A stretch of DNA of 64,000 nt from NCBI RefSeq assembly GCF_014858725.1, contig NZ_AQGV01000013.1:124001-188000 (forward strand), in the 5' to 3' direction. The stretch's first letter is position 1; each line of letters opens with the position of its first letter. The stretch comes from Pseudoalteromonas aurantia 208. GTDB lineage: Bacteria > Pseudomonadota > Gammaproteobacteria > Enterobacterales > Alteromonadaceae. Below, piece after piece: positions 9,672-18,900 of this stretch. A program made the translations under genes and the position numbers. Below the pieces are notes generated by a model that did not search any database, was not told the origin of the DNA, and saw nothing but the letters and a program-made list of their open reading frames with translations.

Positions 9672-12029
9672 TTAACTTTTAATATTTTCTGCTTCATTCA
9701 TATTAAAAACTGCAACCTCCTTCTTTCTATGTATTAAGAATAATAATGCCGGTAACAATGTGACGTTTGCTATTAATGCTGTACTTAGTATTGCAGCAGC
9801 CATACGGCCAAAGTTTGCATTTGGGACAAAATCAGCGCTCATAAAAGAACCAAATGCGATCGTTAAAATAAGCGTTGTGATTGCTATTGCTGGTGTAACT
9901 TTTAACAAGCTGTCGCGTATAACAAAGCCTATTTCTTTTCCTGCATTCAATAATCTCTGCGCGTGACTCACAAAATGAATCGTGTCATCAACCGCCACAC
10001 CTAGACACACACTCAGCACAATGACAGCGCCAATATCTATTGCGTTACCACTAAGATATAAAATGGCCATGCCAAAACAGAGTGGGAATAAGTTCGCAAC
10101 GAGTGTTATCCATCCCAAATTGATAGATTTAAAAGTAATAACAAGAAGAATACTGATTATTAAAATAGTAATAAGAAGCGTTACAAAAAATGATGTGGCT
10201 ACGTATCCATTCATACGTTGAAACAGCAGCATTTTTCCGGTCGCATGTACATTTAAGCCCTGAGATTGACCATATTTAACTATTTCATCTGCGAACCGTG
10301 TCGCTAATGCTGAGTCGTAATTTGTCCACCTTACACTGATCCTAACTAAGTCATTATTAATACTGATGCGATTCGAGAGATCCAAACCTTGTGGTAAGTT
10401 CATTGAATATAAAAAGATTAATTCTGCGGCCGCCTCTCTAGTATTTGGTAATGTATAATATTCCTGATCATCTCCATGTAATGAGCGATTAGACTGCTTA
10501 ATAATATCAATAATCGAATAAGTTCTAACAACACCTGGTGTACTATCAATCCATTGTTGAAAAGATTCCACTTGCTTTAAAAAATCAGGTGATTTGATAC
10601 CGTCAGAGAAACCGCTATTAACAACAATTTCCATACCTTGCGAACCTTTCAGGTTGTCTTCAGCGAAATCATTTGAATCTCTTAACCAAAACCCTTCTGC
10701 AAAGTACTTAAATGGGTTTGCGTTAATTTCATTCTTACCCGCTATATAAATACTACCTATCGACAGGCCTAAAAAAGCAAATGCGATTAAATAAGCATTA
10801 GAAAACACCTTCTCTGTATACTTGAAAACAAATGAGTTCTTGTTTTCTTCATTACTTTCTTCGTACTCAGTATGAATTAGGATTAGTTTCTCATTTGATT
10901 TTCTATTAGGGACTTTGCATAAAATGGCACCTAAAAAAAAGTAACACATAAACCATCCAATAATGGTGCCTATGCCAACCAATAAACCTAATTCAGAAAC
11001 CGCCCCTATTTGAGAGCTCATGAAACTAAAGAATGCCACTGAAGTCGTTATAGTTGTTAATAGTGTGGGCAAAACATTTTCATTTAATGCAATTCTTATT
11101 GCCAACTTTCCATCATAGTTCTTCCGTCGATAAAAAAAGTAGCTGGTTAATATATGAACTGCATCGGCAACACAGATAGCGATAATAAATTGTGGGATCA
11201 AGGCCGTAATATTACTGATTTTAATTCCAGTCCAACCCGCTAACCCCATTGTTGCAACAACACTTAAAACAATCACTGGAATGACAGGGAAAACACCAAC
11301 AGGGTGTTTGAAACGAAAAGCCAGTACAAGAATAATAACGGCTAGAACAATAGGTAAACGTGACTTGATATCAGCTTGGGAACTTTCTTTCATACCTTGC
11401 ATAATAGCCGGCCGGCCAGTGATATGAATTTCATGGTCACCAATTTGATACTGTTTAACGAGTGCTCTGACTGCATTAACAACTGGGGCTGCGTCCACTG
11501 CAGAGGTGATAGTAGGCCTCATATATCCTACAATCATGGTTGTCGTACCATCTGAGTCGACCAATAGCTCGGGAATTATTTCATCGGAGAGTGCAACTGA
11601 TCTACGCTTTTCGAGCAACTTTGTTGTATATGGCCCGTCATCTGGAATTAATGCTTCAACAACAATGTCATCTCCAGAGGCATGCACCCAACGATAATTA
11701 CTCAGAGAGTCAACGCGAATCACATCCGGAACCTGCCACATTTCCTCTGTTAGTTTAACGATTAATTCCGATGTTTCTTTATCAAAAATACCTGATGGAC
11801 TCTTAACCAATAAAACGATGGAATCATCATTGCTAAATTCCCGTTCAAAACCTTCAATTTCAACGCGCAACGGATTGCCTTCAGAGAAAAATGCTCGATA
11901 TGAAAAATCAGCTTGGATATATCTAACGCCAGAAATCAGCAAAAAACACATCATTAAAGATGAAAAAATAGATTTAATAGGATTGTTTATTATAAAACCA
12001 ACAAAACTATAATTTTTTGAAGCACTCAT
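9672..12029 (-). CDS. RND-superfamily exporter (MMPL/HpnN-like), probable product exporter
   Basis: A 785-residue inner-membrane protein with two similar halves. Each has one N-terminal transmembrane helix, a large periplasmic loop and a bundle of about five helices. The transport motifs are CVADAVHIL in the first half and GVAVDDTIHF in the second, with the Asp residues expected for proton-driven MMPL/RND lipid transporters. There is no AcrB-like size or partner adaptor gene, so it belongs to the single-component lipid-exporter branch. Its place immediately upstream of the FAAL, 30 bp apart, suggests export of the acylated product or a lipid intermediate; this is inference. ATG at 12029 has TGGTGG upstream. 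Confidence 0.88.
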   Translation of the reverse strand: MSASKNYSFVGFIINNPIKSIFSSLMMCFLLISGVRYIQADFSYRAFFSEGNPLRVEIEGFEREFSNDDSIVLLVKSPSGIFDKETSELIVKLTEEMWQVPDVIRVDSLSNYRWVHASGDDIVVEALIPDDGPYTTKLLEKRRSVALSDEIIPELLVDSDGTTTMIVGYMRPTITSAVDAAPVVNAVRALVKQYQIGDHEIHITGRPAIMQGMKESSQADIKSRLPIVLAVIILVLAFRFKHPVGVFPVIPVIVLSVVATMGLAGWTGIKISNITALIPQFIIAICVADAVHILTSYFFYRRKNYDGKLAIRIALNENVLPTLLTTITTSVAFFSFMSSQIGAVSELGLLVGIGTIIGWFMCYFFLGAILCKVPNRKSNEKLILIHTEYEESNEENKNSFVFKYTEKVFSNAYLIAFAFLGLSIGSIYIAGKNEINANPFKYFAEGFWLRDSNDFAEDNLKGSQGMEIVVNSGFSDGIKSPDFLKQVESFQQWIDSTPGVVRTYSIIDIIKQSNRSLHGDDQEYYTLPNTREAAAELIFLYSMNLPQGLDLSNRISINNDLVRISVRWTNYDSALATRFADEIVKYGQSQGLNVHATGKMLLFQRMNGYVATSFFVTLLITILIISILLVITFKSINLGWITLVANLFPLCFGMAILYLSGNAIDIGAVIVLSVCLGVAVDDTIHFVSHAQRLLNAGKEIGFVIRDSLLKVTPAIAITTLILTIAFGSFMSADFVPNANFGRMAAAILSTALIANVTLLPALLFLIHRKKEVAVFNMNEAENIKS

Positions 12030-12040
12030 AAAACCACCAG

Positions 12041-13465
12041 TTATTTATTATAAAAACAAAAAGCAAAGCTTTTAATTTCCCTAAAGTAATAGAATAGAAC
12101 ACCTAACAACACCGTAAATATAGATAAAGCTGATATATACGGCTTTTCAATAAAAACCATAACCATTGCAAAAAAAACAAAAACAATAAATGCAAATGAA
12201 CAAAAACTATATAGAAAGTAACTCAATTTAGACTCACCACTAAATCTGTTTCCAAAACTAGAGAACACCGCTAAAGCACTAAAAATAAGCAATGGGAAAC
12301 CACTATATATGAGTATTTCTTCAACAGTTCCACTTAAGCAAATAAGCACAGCCCACGTAGACTGAGCAAACATTGAGTTGATAGGTATACTGTTCTTATT
12401 TTCTTTTCCTACAAAATTAGGTACTCGATCATTATATTTAGACATTTTTAAATAAACTCTTGGAGCAACCCAGACCATTGCACTTATAGAGCTCATTATT
12501 GAAACACATAAAATCAAGCTAAATATAATTGAGACACCATTTCCCAGTAATGCCCTAAGGGATTTCTCTGCAACAGGTACAATCGGTTCCGCCGATAATA
12601 CTTCAATAGAAAGCGAGGAAAAGTAAATAAAATTAAGAAAAACGTATAAAAACACAATTATAGCCACACTAAAAACCATAGCTTTCAGCATATTTTCCTT
12701 CGGGTTTTCTATTTCCTCGCTTATATAATTAATCGCATTCCAACCTGAATAAGCGTACATAATGAAAACCATACCTATTGCCATGTCAAATATAGATACA
12801 TCATCATTAACAGAACCATTCACGAAGTTATCTATAAAAAGCCCACCATAAATTGTATACCTTTGACTATTATAATCATCATATATTATGTAAAACCCCA
12901 TAAAAAAGATCGAAACTATAACTAAAACCTTAATGAGCGTGAGGTAAAATTGAACTCGTCCGCTAATTGACAAACTTACCGTATGCAAAAGAGTAATAAT
13001 CGATATTAACACCACAGAAACAACGATTGGATTAATAACAACAAAGCCAGAACCAATATCCCCACCATTACTTAAATAGCCAACAACATCTTCACTACCT
13101 ATATTTAAATAACTAGACAAAGCACCATCTAAAAAATAGCCAAAACTAATAGCAGATGCTGCAATCGCAGCTCCAAACCCAAAAGTAAATGAAGTCCAAC
13201 CTGATAAAAAGCCGGCTAATGGCCCAAATCTTTTACTTATATATATAAACTCCCCACCTGATTCAGGCCACTTCAAATACAATCTGTAATAAGTTAGAAC
13301 ACCACATAAAACGATTCCCCCAGCCACGATCCACATTAATAATATGGTCACAGGGTCGCCAATATCCCGCGCTAGAAATCCAGAGGTAGTGAATATTCCA
13401 CTACCAACTGAATTACCAACAATAACGGACACAGCAGTTATCAAGCCTATTTTTTTAGCCGACAT
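12041..13465 (-). CDS. APC-family amino acid permease
   Basis: A 474-residue polytopic membrane protein of about 12 hydrophobic helices. It has the APC first-helix signature (VIVGNSVGSGIF) and a conserved YSGWNAINYISEEIENP segment typical of the LAT/SteT-like branch. It ends 11 bp before the RND gene on the same strand, and AAGGGAT precedes the ATG. It is therefore likely cotranscribed with the assembly line. It may import or exchange an amino acid precursor, or move the product; substrate cannot be read here. Base composition is noticeably AT-rich, like the methyltransferase and regulator next to it. Confidence 0.88.
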   Translation of the reverse strand: MSAKKIGLITAVSVIVGNSVGSGIFTTSGFLARDIGDPVTILLMWIVAGGIVLCGVLTYYRLYLKWPESGGEFIYISKRFGPLAGFLSGWTSFTFGFGAAIAASAISFGYFLDGALSSYLNIGSEDVVGYLSNGGDIGSGFVVINPIVVSVVLISIITLLHTVSLSISGRVQFYLTLIKVLVIVSIFFMGFYIIYDDYNSQRYTIYGGLFIDNFVNGSVNDDVSIFDMAIGMVFIMYAYSGWNAINYISEEIENPKENMLKAMVFSVAIIVFLYVFLNFIYFSSLSIEVLSAEPIVPVAEKSLRALLGNGVSIIFSLILCVSIMSSISAMVWVAPRVYLKMSKYNDRVPNFVGKENKNSIPINSMFAQSTWAVLICLSGTVEEILIYSGFPLLIFSALAVFSSFGNRFSGESKLSYFLYSFCSFAFIVFVFFAMVMVFIEKPYISALSIFTVLLGVLFYYFREIKSFAFCFYNK

Positions 13466-13494
13466 AAATACAATCCCTTATAGGACTAAATTGA

Positions 13495-14133
13495 CTACTT
13501 AGAAAAAACCTCGAAGTTATTAAATGGTAGGAAGTCATAACCAGTTATATATTGATAACCAGCATCCTTAAGCTCTTTTTTTATTTGTTCAGAATGCACA
13601 CCATGAGGAATAACGAAGAAAGGGGTTCCTTTCTTTGTATCAAGAACAGCAATTCTTCCATTAATATCTATGTGCTTATTAATATTTGAAAAGTATTCAA
13701 CTCTTTCTGATATATGATGATATGAATTTGACATAAATATTAGGTCAACATCATTCGTGGGAATGTTAGGATTTTTCTCACTCGCCAAGATTGGATATAT
13801 ATTACTCACACCTTCTTTTTCCACTCTGGACTTAATTTTATTCACTTCACTTTTTGATAAATCTATTGCATATACTTTTCCGTTTTTCCCGACAGCTTCT
13901 GCTAGGTAAAAACTAAAGTAACCATCACCAGCTCCTAGATCGACAACAACATCCCCTTTCTTAATATCAAGTTTCTTTATCACCTCATCCGTATGATTCC
14001 AACCTTTTCGATTAAATACATTAGAGTAATCTATTTTGCTAATTGCTGAAGAACACCCGACTAGAAATAGGAAAACGAATGAAAACAGTAAAACAAAAAT
14101 TATTTTCGAAACTAATGAAACTCTCATATTCAT
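13495..14133 (-). CDS. Predicted lipoprotein with class I SAM-methyltransferase domain
   Basis: From the ATG at 14133, chosen because GGGAG lies 6-7 nt upstream, the protein has 212 residues. It begins with an N-terminal signal segment with Arg/Lys, a run of Phe/Leu/Val, and a lipobox LVGC at Cys27, so lipid anchoring is predicted. The rest is a Rossmann methyltransferase domain with motif I VVDLGAGDGYFS and a later DLIFMSNSYHH. An exported SAM-dependent enzyme is puzzling because SAM is cytoplasmic. It is the first well-supported gene of the biosynthetic operon, 29 bp before the permease. Either the enzyme acts at the membrane face, or the signal is a membrane anchor, or the domain has another role. 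Confidence 0.8.
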   Translation of the reverse strand: MNMRVSLVSKIIFVLLFSFVFLFLVGCSSAISKIDYSNVFNRKGWNHTDEVIKKLDIKKGDVVVDLGAGDGYFSFYLAEAVGKNGKVYAIDLSKSEVNKIKSRVEKEGVSNIYPILASEKNPNIPTNDVDLIFMSNSYHHISERVEYFSNINKHIDINGRIAVLDTKKGTPFFVIPHGVHSEQIKKELKDAGYQYITGYDFLPFNNFEVFSK

Positions 14134-14166
14134 AACAAACTCCCACTTAACGATTAATGATCCCAT

Positions 14167-14514
14167 TTACAAAAGCAACGCTAGAACACGACTTATAAAA
14201 AGGTACAATTTCGAACTGGAAGCAATATGAATAAAATTAATATTTATGTATATTTTTTTGTGATGAAACCACTTCAATTGTGATTTATTGATAAAACCAA
14301 CTCCCCCCAACACAAAAATTGATGTAGCAAATACAGCAACACTTGCAACAATATCAAGTAGGGATGTAATCGACTCACCAAGAAGACCATTCAAACTATT
14401 GAAATAAAAGGTTAAAATTAAAGTTAAATCAAAAAAGAAAAATAACCATTGATTTTTATGAAATAAACAGAAACAAATATAAATACAATCTGTGCCATAT
14501 ACGCCACTCACCAT
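14167..14514 (-). CDS. Hypothetical small membrane protein (doubtful)
   Basis: An open frame of 115 codons from an ATG at 14514, ending just upstream of the methyltransferase on the same strand. It encodes two hydrophobic stretches (about 10-40 and 50-75) and a basic tail. No good Shine-Dalgarno is visible (GGCTAG precedes the ATG) and the codons follow the very AT-rich local composition. It could be real, being in line with the operon, or simply the leader region. I do not recognise a family. Confidence 0.3.
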   Translation of the reverse strand: MVSGVYGTDCIYICFCLFHKNQWLFFFFDLTLILTFYFNSLNGLLGESITSLLDIVASVAVFATSIFVLGGVGFINKSQLKWFHHKKIYININFIHIASSSKLYLFISRVLALLL

Positions 14515-14910
14515 CTAGCCAATTACTTTTTATTTATGTGGCAAGAAACCCTTAATAACTGCTTCAAAGAATAGATATAGAACAAGCAGATTTATAACCC
14601 AAAGAACCAAATTAAATAATGTATACAAATTTAAAGTGTAATGTCATTAATTCTATAAATAATCACTATTAACATCTAAAAAACAGAAAAACCAGCTAAC
14701 CTTATTGCAAGTATCAAAACAGCTTTAACTTTGCTAAATAAAACCTCATATAATAATTAGTGGGAAATAATTTCAAAAAAATCAACAATATCAACAAAAA
14801 CAGTTACTTGTTATTAAAAGTAATAATTAACATACAAAACACCAACCTCACTTACCTTTTATTGACACCAAACCGTGGTAGATATATTATTTTTGCACAT
14901 TGTAGTTCCA
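14515..14910. other. AT-rich divergent intergenic region, probable promoter region of the cluster
   Basis: About 400 bp of very AT-rich DNA between the leftward biosynthetic operon and the rightward LytTR regulator. No RNA gene or convincing coding frame is seen. It contains two loosely similar 12-nt stretches around 14692-14703 and 14719-14731 (shared core CAGCT-AAC, 27 bp apart) that could be regulator half-sites. This is weak. Confidence 0.4.
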
Positions 14911-15801
14911 ATGAAAGTGCTCCTGGATATGGATATTATGAATCAAATACCGTTATTGACTTACATCAAAAAAAACCCAGTTTTATTTAAATTTCTTAAT
15001 GATAGATTCTTGTACTACCTATTTTGTTTCCTGTTCAGCTCATTTTTCCTTTATGTAGTACATAGCAATGATTTCTCCTACATGAAGAAAGTAGAATATG
15101 CCATTCACTCAGCTTTGCTCATGCTCAAAGTTGTACTGAGCTGTATGGTTATAGAGCTCTATTTTAGATTTAAAATGACATCTTCATCATTTATTAAACA
15201 TTACAAAATTTGGCAAATCAGCGTTTTTTTTGCCATTTCTTTTGCATGCGTTGACCTTATTTGCCAATTCATCTTTGAACTAAGCCCTTTATTATTCGAA
15301 ATTGAGAGAAAGCATGCCCTTCAAGGCAGATATGTCGCTAATTTTGCGAACAGCGCACTGCTCGCATTTTTTGTTTCGCTACTCTCTATAAATTCTGTAA
15401 AGTTATTTAATAAAAGAACTCAAACCGAAAAATCATCGGTAAAGAATCCATCTAAAACTTACATACGAATTAAAAATAATGGCATAGATGAAAAAGTTGA
15501 ACTGTCGTGTATTGAATACATTAAAGTAGAAGAGAACTACTGTTACTTATGGACTTATATTGCAGGAGAAAAAGTAAGGTACACCATACGAAAAACACTC
15601 GCTAAAGTCATAGATGAATTAGCGAGCGAGCATTTTATTCAAATACATCGCTCCTATGTCGTTAATACGCAATTTATCTCTAAAGTTGAAAAATCATCAG
15701 GAAAATTGAAAGTGTATGTAAGCAGTAATGAGCGACTCCCCGTCAGCCCTAGGCACATGTATAAGCTAAATGATTGCTACCCACAATCTACGGATGAGTA
15801 A
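14911..15801 (+). CDS. Membrane-bound LytTR-family transcriptional regulator
   Basis: About 296 residues from the ATG chosen here. Other in-frame candidates are GTG 14875 and ATGs at 14929 and 14938; none has a clear Shine-Dalgarno. Four hydrophobic helices occupy the first 170 or so residues. A LytTR DNA-binding domain follows (about 183-290), with features such as IEYIKVEENYCYLWT, IHRSYVVN and LPVSPRH. There is no receiver domain, so a membrane signal probably acts directly on a DNA-binding protein. It is transcribed divergently from the biosynthetic operon and is the obvious candidate pathway regulator; that link is inferred from position. Confidence 0.82.
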   Translation: MKVLLDMDIMNQIPLLTYIKKNPVLFKFLNDRFLYYLFCFLFSSFFLYVVHSNDFSYMKKVEYAIHSALLMLKVVLSCMVIELYFRFKMTSSSFIKHYKIWQISVFFAISFACVDLICQFIFELSPLLFEIERKHALQGRYVANFANSALLAFFVSLLSINSVKLFNKRTQTEKSSVKNPSKTYIRIKNNGIDEKVELSCIEYIKVEENYCYLWTYIAGEKVRYTIRKTLAKVIDELASEHFIQIHRSYVVNTQFISKVEKSSGKLKVYVSSNERLPVSPRHMYKLNDCYPQSTDE

Positions 15802-15866
15802 ATATATCCACCGATTTACTCAAAGTTCATATTGTATAATGCGATATTAGGTTCTATCGATGCATT

Positions 15867-15906
15867 TATACCTATCATGCCTTACTCTGGCGTCATGATA
15901 GGTATA
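15867..15906. repeat. Perfect 13-bp inverted repeat between convergent genes
   Basis: Arms at 15867-15879 and 15894-15906 with a 14-nt loop lie between the converging regulator and hybrid kinase genes. No T-tract follows either arm. It may act as a weak bidirectional terminator or stabilise both 3' ends. Confidence 0.5.
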
Positions 15907-15929
15907 CAATGCGTATCTGCATGCAGCGT

Positions 15930-18900
15930 CTATTCAAGTTCAACCTTTTCATGGCAATACTCAAAAGCCGAAAGTAACTCCTTTGCTTCATCAAAATCAT
16001 ATTCATCAATCACCTCACCTATTTTTAGTAAGGGTATCTTGTAGTCGGTATATTGTAACAGGGTCGCTAACTCCACAACTTTATCAGATGCTTCAATGTT
16101 GGACTCAACGATTAAATCGTTTAACTGAGCCAAGAGTGTTTGTACTTGCGACTCATCTAGACTTATGTCTTTTAACCCCGGATTTTCTTTCTGGTTATAT
16201 GTAACCTCAGCTTCAAGTACTTTCAAAACATCAGCTAATTCGGGCAATAAAGATGCTAATGCTTTCTCAACAGCGAGAATATAAGGCTCTAGTGTTGCAC
16301 TGTGCTGTGTACACGCAGTTTCCAAATTACTCGCTTCATGTTGAATCTGTGTTGCCCCTATATTTCCAGCCGTTCCTTTTAATGTATGTGCATAGCGCAA
16401 GGCCGACTGACAGTCCTTCTCCGTATGAACATCGTTAAGAGCAGCTGCAAACGCCGCTGAGAAATGCTGCTGTTTATCATAAAATCGTTTTAGTAATTTG
16501 TGATAGAGGCCACTGTCTCCCGATGAAATCGCCAAACCTGCTTGGTAATCTAATGTCGTAATGTGCGCAAATAGGTAAGATACATCGTCCCCTTCAACAG
16601 CACTTTCAAGCGTGCCGGTTTTCGAGCTGTCTACTTGGATCCATTTGCTTAAAGTATCTATCATTTTAATCACATTGATTGGCTTAACAATTATGTCATT
16701 CATGCCACATTCAACAATCTCTTGCTGGCTTTCACTCATCACATTGGCAGTCATAGCAATGATAGGTAATGCTGCGTATTGCGCTTGAAGTCGAATCGCC
16801 CGTGTTGCTTCATAACCATCCATAACAGGCATCTGACAGTCCATCAAAATCCCATCAAACTCTTGTCCCTCTAGCATCTCTAGAGCTTGCTGCCCGTGCT
16901 CTGCCACGCATACGTCTATTCCTTGCTTATTCAATAATGCAACTGCGAGTTCTTGATTTAAATCATTATCTTCAACCAACAATAACTTTGCCCCCCTTAA
17001 TGATGGGACAACCGCTTTCTCGCCGCTTTGTACTGTACTTTCAATCGGGATATCCAGTAATTGATAGATCACTTTACGCAACGCAGTAGCAAAAATGGGC
17101 TTCGTGATAAATGCAATATTGGACCAGCTGGAAAACTGCTGTTCTGCATGGTCGCAGTCATATTGGCACATAATTATTATCGGCAAAGTTGGGCACAGTG
17201 ACCTCGAGAATTCAATGATGTCATACTGTTTTTGGGCCTGTTCGTCGATGCATAATAATTCGGTTGATAATATCTGTGATGTGAGCTCTTGCAACTCTTC
17301 TGGCGCTGCACACCGCGCCGCGACTCCCAATTGTTGTAAATACAAACTGGTTGCTCTTCCTGAAAACTGATTATCATCTAAAATGAGAGCGCCACTTATT
17401 AGCAACTTTGTTAGATTACGGTTTTGTGAAGGGTCTACTTGCAATTGAACGTTAAATGAAAATGTACTGCCTATTTCAACAGTGCTTTGACAGCTAATTT
17501 GCCCCCCCATCAATTCTACAAGGTTTTTACAAATAGCAAGTCCTAGCCCCGTGCCGCCGTATTTACGTGTTGTCGATGTATCCGCTTGACTAAACGAGTG
17601 AAATAATCGCTGCTGCTGTTCAACAGTCATACCAATTCCCGAGTCGATTACAGCAACCGCTACATCAATTGTATCATGCCCTTGTTCAACCAATTTTATG
17701 TCGATGGTCACTTCTCCTTGCTTAGGCGTGAACTTGATGGCGTTACTGCCTAAGTTAAGCAGTATTTGAGTGATCCTAAGCGGATCTCCTTTAACATACT
17801 CAGGTAAAATAGGATCCAGCAGCACATTAAAGATAAGCGCCTTCTCTCTCGCTTTTATACTCAATAGATCAACACTATCGGCAACCGTTTGCTCTAAACA
17901 AAAAGGCACACATTCAATATCTAATTTACCAGCTTCTATTTTAGAAAAGTCCAAAATATCATTAATAATGCCTAATAGTGACTCTCCGCTACGATGAATT
18001 TTTTCAACATAGTTACGCTGTTTTCTATCCAATTCGGTCTCTAATGCCAAATAACTCATACCTATTATTGCATTCATAGGTGTGCGGATCTCATGAGACA
18101 TATTCGATAAGAAATCAGACTTAGCCTGTGTCGCACTTTCTGCGGTTTCTTTGGCTTTTTTTAACGCTACTTCGAGTTGCTTCGCATCTGAGATATCCAT
18201 ATTAATCCCAAATACTTCCTTTCTGCCCAGCCCTGTTTGCAAATCGACACAACGACCAATACCTAACATCCACTTCCACTCACCTGTTGCCGTGCGCATT
18301 CTAAACTCACACCGGTAGGTATCCGTTTTGCCTTTGATATGATCATTTAACGCCGCTTCCGCGTGTTCAATATCATCTGGGTGGGTTAACTGGCGCCAGC
18401 GCGCGATACTTGTACCAAAACGAGATTCTAATTCCCCATCGAGGTAACCAAGCATTGTTGACCATATACTATTAGTAACAAGCAACCCACTGTGGCAATC
18501 CCACTCCCATGTACCGGCATTCGCACCTTGCATAGCAAGCTCTAATCGCTGCTCTGCTTCTTTCAACTCGCTATAAGATAACGAGTTAGCCAATGCCACC
18601 GCTAAATGATTACCGACTACCCGTAAAATACTTAGCTGCGTTTCTTTATAAGCATACTCAATATCTGATTGGACGGTGAACACCCCGAGCACATGACCTT
18701 CTACAATCAAAGGTGCACAAAACACCGTTTTGGTATGTTCTCCGTTTAAACTAATACTCGGCTGTAACCCATAACCTTGCCACTTCGTGTCATTATCAGC
18801 ATAAAACTCTTCAGCATGACTCACACAATATGCATCTGCGCTGTGAGTCACATTAGTCTGGGAAATTAACGCATCAAATGGTTCTCCTGTTTGCACTGCA

